The position numbers and the translations under genes were made by a program. A stretch of DNA of 7,531 nucleotides. It comes from Pseudomonadota bacterium (lineage in GTDB: Bacteria; Myxococcota_A; Polyangia; Polyangiales; Polyangiaceae). The stretch spans positions 1 to 7,531 of the forward strand of contig JAEYOT010000877.1 of NCBI GenBank assembly GCA_023411445.1, given 5' to 3'. The notes below the pieces were generated by a model. It was not told the origin of the DNA and searched no databases. It worked only from the letters and a program-made list of their open reading frames with translations. Positions 1-3,860 of this stretch are shown one piece after another (within the stretch, counting starts at the first letter, position 1; every line of letters starts with the position of its first letter).

Positions 1-107
1 GCCGTGCCGTTGCTCGGCTTCGGCGTCGGCGACTCAGCCTCGGCGCTGCAGGCAAATGCGCCCGCTACGGCCGCACCCAAGAACAACAGCTTGCTCACAG
101 TATTCAT
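1..107 (-). CDS. N-terminus of an unidentified lipoprotein or secreted protein (truncated by the window edge)
   Basis: Reading the minus strand from the ATG at 107-105 gives 35 open codons that begin MNTVSKLLFLGAAVAGAFAC and continue SAEAESPTPKPSNGT. One Lys is followed by a hydrophobic stretch (about residues 7-19) and then Cys20. This fits a bacterial export signal: either lipoprotein-type cleavage before Cys20, or signal peptidase I cleavage after the AFA triplet, since Phe at -2 is not ideal for a lipobox. The Pro/Thr/Lys/Ser-rich sequence after Cys20 looks like a linker. A GGAG sits only a few bases before the ATG. It is better spaced (about 9 nt) for the in-frame GTG at 98-96, so that start is an alternative. 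The gene is divergent from the GH12-like gene at 473 and shares its control region. The function cannot be read from this fragment; other secreted carbohydrate-related proteins nearby make such a role plausible but unproven. Confidence 0.62.
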   Translation of the reverse strand, partial: MNTVSKLLFLGAAVAGAFACSAEAESPTPKPSNGT

Positions 108-131
108 TCTCCGACGACCTTTCGCGGGGTT

Positions 132-164
132 CTCGTACGAGTAAGCGTGCCAGCTCCGGCACGC
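132..164 (-). promoter_or_regulatory. Two adjacent dyads in the probable leader of the minus-strand gene
   Basis: Positions 132-141 are a perfect 10-bp palindrome, CTCGTACGAG. Positions 145-151 (GCGTGCC) and 158-164 (GGCACGC) are a perfect 7-bp inverted repeat around a 6-nt loop. If the minus-strand gene starts transcription near 170, both would lie in its 5' leader. They could be RNA hairpins or protein-binding sites. Neither is followed by a T-tract, so they do not look like an intrinsic terminator. Confidence 0.35.
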
Positions 165-177
165 GCAGTAGACCCCT

Positions 178-205
178 ATCTTACTCGACCGAAACCGCTT
201 TGCCA
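178..205 (-). promoter_or_regulatory. Possible sigma-70-type promoter for the minus-strand gene
   Basis: On the minus strand TAAGAT (183-178) matches a -10 element well. A weak -35-like TGGCAA (205-200) lies 16 bp upstream. This would start transcription about 65 nt before the ATG at 107. The -35 match is poor, so this is tentative. Confidence 0.3.
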
Positions 206-214
206 GGACAAAAC

Positions 215-228
215 TGGAACCGGTTTCG
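215..228. promoter_or_regulatory. Operator-like dyad, copy A
   Basis: TGGAACCGGTTTCG contains the perfect core AACCGGTT and matches the copies at 437, 1821 and 3040. An even dyad centred on CG is typical of LacI-family operators. It sits just upstream of the candidate minus-strand promoter and 245 bp before the plus-strand gene at 473, so it could serve either. Confidence 0.4.
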
Positions 229-315
229 CATTCCGGGCACCGGAGCAAAGCCCCTGGAAAATGCGGCTGAAAGTAAAGATTGCGATCTTGCGCGGCGGCG
301 CGCAGCTGAGTGCAG

Positions 316-344
316 CCAAGGATTCGATATTCTCGAATCCTTGG
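316..344. repeat. Perfect 12-bp inverted repeat with 5-nt loop
   Basis: The left arm CCAAGGATTCGA (316-327) is exactly complementary to the right arm TCGAATCCTTGG (333-344), separated by TATTC. As RNA it would form a very stable hairpin; as DNA it could bind a dimeric regulator. There is no T-tract on either side in either direction, so it is not a canonical intrinsic terminator. A partial third copy of the arm (GGATTCCTTGGA) follows at 361-372. It lies about 130 bp upstream of the gene at 473. Confidence 0.6.
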
Positions 345-436
345 ATTTGGGGGGCGGTCCGGATTCCTTGGAAAGCCAATTTTACAGAGCAAAGTGTGAA
401 ATTCTGGGACCTCGTCACTTAGCAGCAGCTCACGAC

Positions 437-449
437 TGGAACCGTTCTC
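437..449. promoter_or_regulatory. Operator-like half-dyad, copy B
   Basis: TGGAACCGTTCTC shares TGGAACCG with copies A and D but lacks one base at the centre, so its right half is degenerate. It ends 23 bp before the ATG at 473, where a bound protein could block transcription or early elongation. It is weaker than copies A, C and D. Confidence 0.28.
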
Positions 450-472
450 ACATCTGTAGTACCTTGAGGGTC

Positions 473-1717
473 ATGGCGCTTAGGCCGCAGCGTTCCTCCA
501 CTGGTTTGACCTCGCTTTCTGCCTGTTTCACCGCGCTCGTCTTGGCGGCGGCCTGCGGCGGCAGCGGCAGCGACGCGAAGGGCGTCGACAAGAACGGCGA
601 CGGTATCGCCGACGACCTGGGCACCCTGGTGGACGAAAACGGCGACGGCGTGGCGGACGGTATCGACCTGAACAACGACGGCATCAACGACGGCCCCGCC
701 ATCGACATGGACGGGGACGGCAAGGCGGACGGCGTCGGCATCGACGCCGATTGCGACGGACTGTACGATTCCATCGACACTAATCGGGATGGCCGGGCTG
801 ACTTCCAATCCAATCTGGCGCCGCCCAAGGCCGTCGCGAACTGCAATCCGGTGATCGGTGTCGGCGGCTCCACTGGCACGGCCGGCAGCGGGAACCAGGG
901 CGGCTCTGGCAACTCTGCCGGCTCTGGCAACTCCGCTGGCTCCGGCAACTCCGCCGGCTCCGGCAACTCCGCCGGCTCCGGACCGGGGCCGAGCCAGCTC
1001 GGCATGGGGGACTACCAGGGCTCCGGCTCCTCCACGGATCGCTACGCGGAGGATGACCTCTTCCGCAACGGCGTGGGGTACAAGTTCATCGCCAACGGCT
1101 GGGGCTCCAACTGGCAAAGCCACAAGATCACGTGGAACGGGACCTCCTTCACGGTGGCCTCGCTCAACGGCGGCGTGGGGGAGAACTACTCGCCCGCCGG
1201 CTATCCCACCGTGTTCTGCGGGCTCTATTCGGAGCCGCCCAAGCAGTCGATCGGCATGTGTGGTCTGCCGGCGTCCATCAGCTCGCTCAAGTCGATCAAG
1301 ACTGGCTGGCGCTGGAAGGCCAACGGCAACACCGGTCAATACAACGCCGCGTGGGATATTTGGCTCGGGAATGGCAATAGCCTCTCGTCTTACCTGATGG
1401 TCTGGCTGCGCGATCCGCCGGGGCAGCAGCCCGCCGGCGCGGGAGCCCTCTCCGGCGCGACCATCCCGGGCTTGCCCGGCCAGTGGAGCATCTGGGTGGG
1501 GTCCGTCAACGGTCACCCTATCGTGAACTACGTCAAGGCCGAGGGCCAGGACTTGAGCGAGCTCGAGTTCGATGTCATGGACGTTTACAAGGACGCCATG
1601 AGTCGCAACTACAACCTGCCAGGCAACAACATCTTGGCCGTGGCGGTGGGCTTCGAGGTGTGGAGCGGTCCCATCACCAATTTGGTGAGCGAGGACTTTT
1701 ACGTCGACGTGAACTGA
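473..1717 (+). CDS. Lipoprotein with Ca-binding-type repeats and a GH12-like domain lacking the usual nucleophile
   Basis: The 414-residue protein opens with a signal peptide ending LVLAAAC (lipid-modified Cys28). The ATG at 473 is chosen because it gives this signal peptide and follows GAGGG, although the gap is only 2 nt; an in-frame TTG lies at 464. Residues 39-110 carry repeated DxNGDGxAD units resembling thrombospondin type 3 or dockerin-like calcium loops. Residues about 131-175 are a Gly/Ser/Asn linker. Residues about 178-414 resemble glycoside hydrolase family 12: YNAAWDIWL, LMVWLRDPPGQQPAG, WSIWVGSVNGHPIVNYV, LEFDVMDV and GFEVWSG align with family blocks. In GH12 enzymes the nucleophile is the Glu of YELMIWL or YEIMIWL; here that position is Tyr307 (SYLMVWL). 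The acid/base Glu appears kept as Glu395 (GFEVW). The protein is therefore probably anchored in the envelope and binds beta-glucan. Whether it is a hydrolase is doubtful. The GH12 likeness is by eye. Confidence 0.82.
   Translation: MALRPQRSSTGLTSLSACFTALVLAAACGGSGSDAKGVDKNGDGIADDLGTLVDENGDGVADGIDLNNDGINDGPAIDMDGDGKADGVGIDADCDGLYDSIDTNRDGRADFQSNLAPPKAVANCNPVIGVGGSTGTAGSGNQGGSGNSAGSGNSAGSGNSAGSGNSAGSGPGPSQLGMGDYQGSGSSTDRYAEDDLFRNGVGYKFIANGWGSNWQSHKITWNGTSFTVASLNGGVGENYSPAGYPTVFCGLYSEPPKQSIGMCGLPASISSLKSIKTGWRWKANGNTGQYNAAWDIWLGNGNSLSSYLMVWLRDPPGQQPAGAGALSGATIPGLPGQWSIWVGSVNGHPIVNYVKAEGQDLSELEFDVMDVYKDAMSRNYNLPGNNILAVAVGFEVWSGPITNLVSEDFYVDVN
902..980 (+). repeat. 18-bp tandem repeat encoding the GSGNSA linker
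   Basis: Four consecutive 18-bp units start at 902, 920, 938 and 956, each encoding Gly-Ser-Gly-Asn-Ser-Ala. A partial fifth unit begins at 974. The units differ from each other only at a few third-codon positions, and the last two full units are identical. This forms the flexible linker between the calcium-type repeats and the GH12-like domain. Its near-identity suggests recent slippage or recombination, so copy number may vary between strains. Confidence 0.85.
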
Positions 1718-1820
1718 CCTGTACGTGTGTCTGCGGGGTTGAGAATCGGCGCCAGCCGCCCCTTGAGAGCAACTCGAGAGCAAGAAGAAGCGCGACAAAA
1801 GCGCGAGCTAACGTCCTCGC

Positions 1821-1834
1821 TGGGACCGATTCCA
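1821..1834. promoter_or_regulatory. Operator-like dyad, copy C
   Basis: TGGGACCGATTCCA is an imperfect dyad (TGG and CCA outer arms, CG centre) matching the consensus of copies A and D. It ends 61 bp before the ATG at 1896, in the 178-bp gap after the GH12-like gene. A GCTA lies 14 bp upstream, start to start; copy D has a GCTA 13 bp upstream. This suggests a similar promoter-operator layout. Confidence 0.4.
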
Positions 1835-1895
1835 ATCGATGTTTTCCATTGAAACTGACTTGAAGGAACGCAAGTCAAGAGGTAAGGTAAAAATC

Positions 1896-2726
1896 ATGAG
1901 TTCGGCTCTTCGCGTGATCTTGGGCGTATCTCTCTTGGCTTCCATCGGCTGCGATAACGCGGGCGATGCCGACGACACCGGCACCGGCGGCCTCAAGCCC
2001 GTCGCGGGCACGACGTCCACCGCAGGCAGCGGTGTCTCGGGCAGCGGCACGGGCGGCAGCTCGGGCGGCTCGGATAGCAACGGCGGGTCTTCGGGCAGCG
2101 GCATGAACGCAGCCGGCGTGCCCCTCACCGCGGTGGACGGCTGGGTTGACGGCATGGGCAACACGCTCGGCATCCAAGGCGCGCTCTTCGCCTACGCGGA
2201 CGACACGTCGAAGATGGATATGGTCGACAACAGCAAGCTGACGCCGGCGTGCATCAGCGGCACCGCGGCAGAGGTCGTCCTCACCTGCACCCCCGAGCCC
2301 CCCGCTATGGATTGCTACGGCCATTTCTGGGGCGCCGCCATGGGGCTTAACCTCAACCAGCCGATCGACGAGGCCACGGGCGAGGGCGCGACTCCGATGG
2401 CGTTCGACGCGGGGGCTAAGGGCATCACGGGCTTCGCCTTCGAGATCACGGGCGATGTCGTGCCGTCCAACCTGCGCTTCAAAGTCGAGGACGACTCGGG
2501 CGAGTTCTGTAATACCTCGATGAAGCCCATCATGAAGGGGGAGAACGTGTTCAAGTTCTCGGACCTGCACGCGGAATGCTGGGAGCCCAAGGCCTCGATG
2601 GAGAATCCCAACGCCGAAGGCGCGAAGGGCGGCCTCATCAAGATCGCCTGGCAGGTCCCCACCAAGACTGGCACGAGCACGCCGTTCAATTATTGCGTCG
2701 GCAACATCCGCGCGCTCACGGACTAA
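1896..2726 (+). CDS. Lipoprotein with Gly/Ser linker and putative carbohydrate-binding beta-sandwich domain
   Basis: The 276-residue protein starts MSSALRVILGVSLLASIGC. This is a short signal peptide with probable lipid attachment at Cys19, though Ser at -3 is an imperfect lipobox. The ATG at 1896 is preferred over the in-frame ATG at 1839, because 1839 would put a charged stretch before the signal and 1896 follows purine-rich AAGAGGTAAGGT. Residues about 29-72 are a Gly/Ser/Thr linker. Residues about 80-276 form one domain with landmarks GWVDG (82-86), YGHFWGAAMGLNLNQ from 141, GITGFAFEITG, SNLRFKVED, and paired cysteines in EFCN, AECW and NYCVG. No catalytic motif is recognisable. The alternation of beta-type segments resembles galactose-binding or jelly-roll carbohydrate-binding modules, so a surface polysaccharide-binding role is inferred. 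The binding target is unknown. A terminator follows, so it is either monocistronic or the end of a unit started at 473. Confidence 0.8.
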   Translation: MSSALRVILGVSLLASIGCDNAGDADDTGTGGLKPVAGTTSTAGSGVSGSGTGGSSGGSDSNGGSSGSGMNAAGVPLTAVDGWVDGMGNTLGIQGALFAYADDTSKMDMVDNSKLTPACISGTAAEVVLTCTPEPPAMDCYGHFWGAAMGLNLNQPIDEATGEGATPMAFDAGAKGITGFAFEITGDVVPSNLRFKVEDDSGEFCNTSMKPIMKGENVFKFSDLHAECWEPKASMENPNAEGAKGGLIKIAWQVPTKTGTSTPFNYCVGNIRALTD

Positions 2727-2761
2727 GGCAACCACCGGTAACGCGGCGCGTTGCGCCCCCT

Positions 2762-2803
2762 GCGAGGTTCCTCGATAGAAGTCGAGGGACCTCGCGTCGT
2801 TTT
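2762..2803 (+). terminator. Intrinsic terminator after the 1896-2726 gene
   Basis: A 14-bp stem pairs 2762-2775 with 2782-2795 around a 6-nt loop, with a single T-G wobble. It is followed by GTCGTTTTG. It lies 35 bp after the TAA at 2724-2726 and separates the upstream lipoprotein genes from the operon at 3129. Confidence 0.82.
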
Positions 2804-2995
2804 GTGCTCGGGACTGGGACGAGGCCGGGCGACTGAGGCTGGGCTGCGCCGGCTGACGGCTCGCGAGCTGCTGAGCTTCCGAGAAGTTAGTGGCTCCTGA
2901 TAGGAGCTTGGGCGGAAAAATTCATTAGCGTCGGCGCGCTGACGCCTGGTGACGCTCCGCAGATTGACGACGTTGCGAATTTCCCCGCGCGAAAG
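2804..2995. other. Intergenic spacer with minor dyads
   Basis: I see no credible gene here on either strand. One small hairpin-like dyad occurs at 2893-2907 (GCTCCT, GAT, AGGAGC) and a weaker one near 2929 (GCGTC, 8 nt, GACGC). An isolated TTGACG at 2964-2969 has no matching -10 at normal spacing. The minus-strand reading across this spacer overlaps the terminator and looks random. Confidence 0.5.
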
Positions 2996-3002
2996 CATTG
3001 CG

Positions 3003-3016
3003 TGGAAGTGTTTCCA
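3003..3016. promoter_or_regulatory. TGGAA-N4-TTCCA dyad upstream of the candidate -10
   Basis: TGGAAGTGTTTCCA has the same 5-bp outer arms as the consensus but a different centre (GTGT rather than CCGG). It starts 37 bp before copy D and lies on the other side of the TATGCT element. It may be a second half of the same control site, or a chance match. Confidence 0.33.
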
Positions 3017-3023
3017 GGATCCT

Positions 3024-3029
3024 TATGCT
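3024..3029 (+). promoter_or_regulatory. Possible -10 element of the cellulase operon
   Basis: TATGCT matches the sigma-70 -10 consensus at four or five positions and would place the start point near 3035. The best -35-like sequence, TTGCGT at 2998-3003, is 20 bp upstream, which is longer than usual. An activator or an alternative sigma factor could be involved. Confidence 0.3.
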
Positions 3030-3039
3030 AGGGTGGTCC

Positions 3040-3053
3040 TGGAACCGGTTCCG
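3040..3053. promoter_or_regulatory. Operator-like dyad, copy D (best copy)
   Basis: Within TGGAACCGGTTCCG, positions 3041-3052 are a perfect 12-bp palindrome, GGAACCGGTTCC. It falls at about +5 to +18 if TATGCT is the -10, a classic repressor position, and ends 75 bp before the start codon at 3129. It is directly followed by GGAAAATGCG (3053-3062), a 10-mer that also occurs at 256-265 downstream of copy A. Confidence 0.5.
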
Positions 3054-3128
3054 GAAAATGCGTGACTCAGGTCGGGCTAAGCGCTAAATCGGTGCCGTCC
3101 AAGCGAGTCTGACTACGGAGACAACACC

Positions 3129-3860
3129 ATGCGAATGAATGCCACGTTACCCGTCGCCCTGCTCATCGGCCTGAGCCTGAGCCTTGGCGGCTGCAAGAAG
3201 AGGGTCGCCATCACCGGCGCTGAGGTCAAAAACTCGCCGGAGGGCCGCGCCTGCCCGAAGGACGTGGGCCTGATCGCGGATGGTGAGAATAACAGCAACC
3301 AAATCGCGGACATCCAGGGCCGCGGCGGCTACTGGTACACGTTCGTGGACGACGGCGGCTCGACGGTCGTCCCGGAGGCCGGCAAGAACGGCGGCACGTT
3401 CGAGATGTCCGAGGGCGGGCCGCCCGGAAGCAAGTACGCGGCGCACATCACCGGCAACGTCGGCGGTGGCGACACGGTGTACGTCGGCGTGGGCCTCAAC
3501 TTCGTGGATCCGAAGGGTCAGTACGACGCCAGCAAGTACAAGGGCATCTCGTTCTGGGCCAAGAAGGGCCCGGGCTCGGTCTCGAAGGTGAAGCTCAAGG
3601 TGCCGGACGCCTCCACGGATCCGGAGGGCAAGATCTGCAAGGAGTGCTTCAACGACTTCGGCATGGACATCACCCTGACCGACCAGTGGACGCAGTACAC
3701 GATCCCCTTCACCTCGATGAAGCAGGACAAGACGTGGGGCACGTTGGTGGACGGCATCACCCCCAGCAAGCTCTACGGCATCCAGTTCCAGTTCAACGAG
3801 AAGAACACCTCGTTCGACCTGTGGCTGGATAACCTCGAGTTCACCGGCTGCGGAGAGTGA
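3129..3860 (+). CDS. Small lipoprotein with CBM11/CIA30-like beta-sandwich domain
   Basis: The 243-residue protein begins with a signal peptide ending LSLGGC, a standard lipobox with Cys22 as the lipidated residue, followed by KK. GGAG at 3117-3120 is 8 nt before the ATG, which supports this start. From about residue 45 there is one domain rich in beta-type segments: GGYWYTFVDDGGSTVVP, YKGISFWAK (from 137), KVKLKVPDAST, a CxxC pair (Cys170, Cys173), WTQYTIPF, LYGIQFQF and FDLWLDNLEF (Trp232, Asp234). This pattern resembles CBM11 or CIA30-like jelly rolls, which often bind beta-glucans. No hydrolase motif is visible. It overlaps the GH9 gene by 4 bp, so the two are probably translated together. 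It is likely a surface cellulose- or glucan-binding partner of the GH9 enzyme. Family assignment is by eye. Confidence 0.85.
   Translation: MRMNATLPVALLIGLSLSLGGCKKRVAITGAEVKNSPEGRACPKDVGLIADGENNSNQIADIQGRGGYWYTFVDDGGSTVVPEAGKNGGTFEMSEGGPPGSKYAAHITGNVGGGDTVYVGVGLNFVDPKGQYDASKYKGISFWAKKGPGSVSKVKLKVPDASTDPEGKICKECFNDFGMDITLTDQWTQYTIPFTSMKQDKTWGTLVDGITPSKLYGIQFQFNEKNTSFDLWLDNLEFTGCGE

Larger units (their letters stand above)
108..472. other. Divergent intergenic control region
   Basis: This 365-bp stretch lies between two divergent export-signal genes and is visibly richer in A/T than the flanking genes. It can be read open on the plus strand from 56 into the gene at 473, but that reading has no protein-like character and crosses the divergent gene and several dyads, so I treat it as non-coding. 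It holds two dyads at 132-164, operator-like sites at 215-228 and 437-449, a small dyad at 276-289 (AAGAT, 4 nt, ATCTT), and a perfect 12-bp inverted repeat at 316-344. I could not place a convincing plus-strand promoter. Confidence 0.6.

Noticed and set aside
147..422. Small open reading frames of about 80-90 codons on both strands in the divergent region
   Set aside because: They overlap each other and the inverted repeats, lack RBSs, and show no signal or domain. They look like chance reading frames.
56..472. Upstream in-frame extension of the GH12-like gene to an ATG at 56
   Set aside because: The extension runs through the divergent gene's start and several dyads, has no protein-like character, and would bury a clean signal peptide at residue 140.
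902..980. CRISPR-like array, because of regularly spaced repeats
   Set aside because: The 18-bp units are contiguous without spacers and keep the coding frame (GSGNSA), so this is a linker tandem repeat.
419..1798. Long minus-strand open reading frame (459 codons) opposite the GH12-like gene
   Set aside because: It mirrors the plus-strand gene in a GC-rich region. Its translation is Ala/Arg/Val/His-biased with no domain, signal or RBS, while the plus strand has a clear signal peptide and recognisable blocks.
1718..1820. Possible terminator after the GH12-like gene (GGGG and CCCC near 1735 and 1760)
   Set aside because: The stem is short, has a long loop and no T-tract, so read-through into the gene at 1896 cannot be excluded.
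2964..2992. TTGACG as a -35 element for the cellulase operon
   Set aside because: No AT-rich -10 occurs 16-18 bp downstream; the expected position is GC-rich.
2723..2998. Minus-strand reading frame of 91 codons between the lipoprotein gene and the operon
   Set aside because: It overlaps the intrinsic terminator, has Arg/Ser/Pro-biased composition, and has no RBS or recognisable motif.
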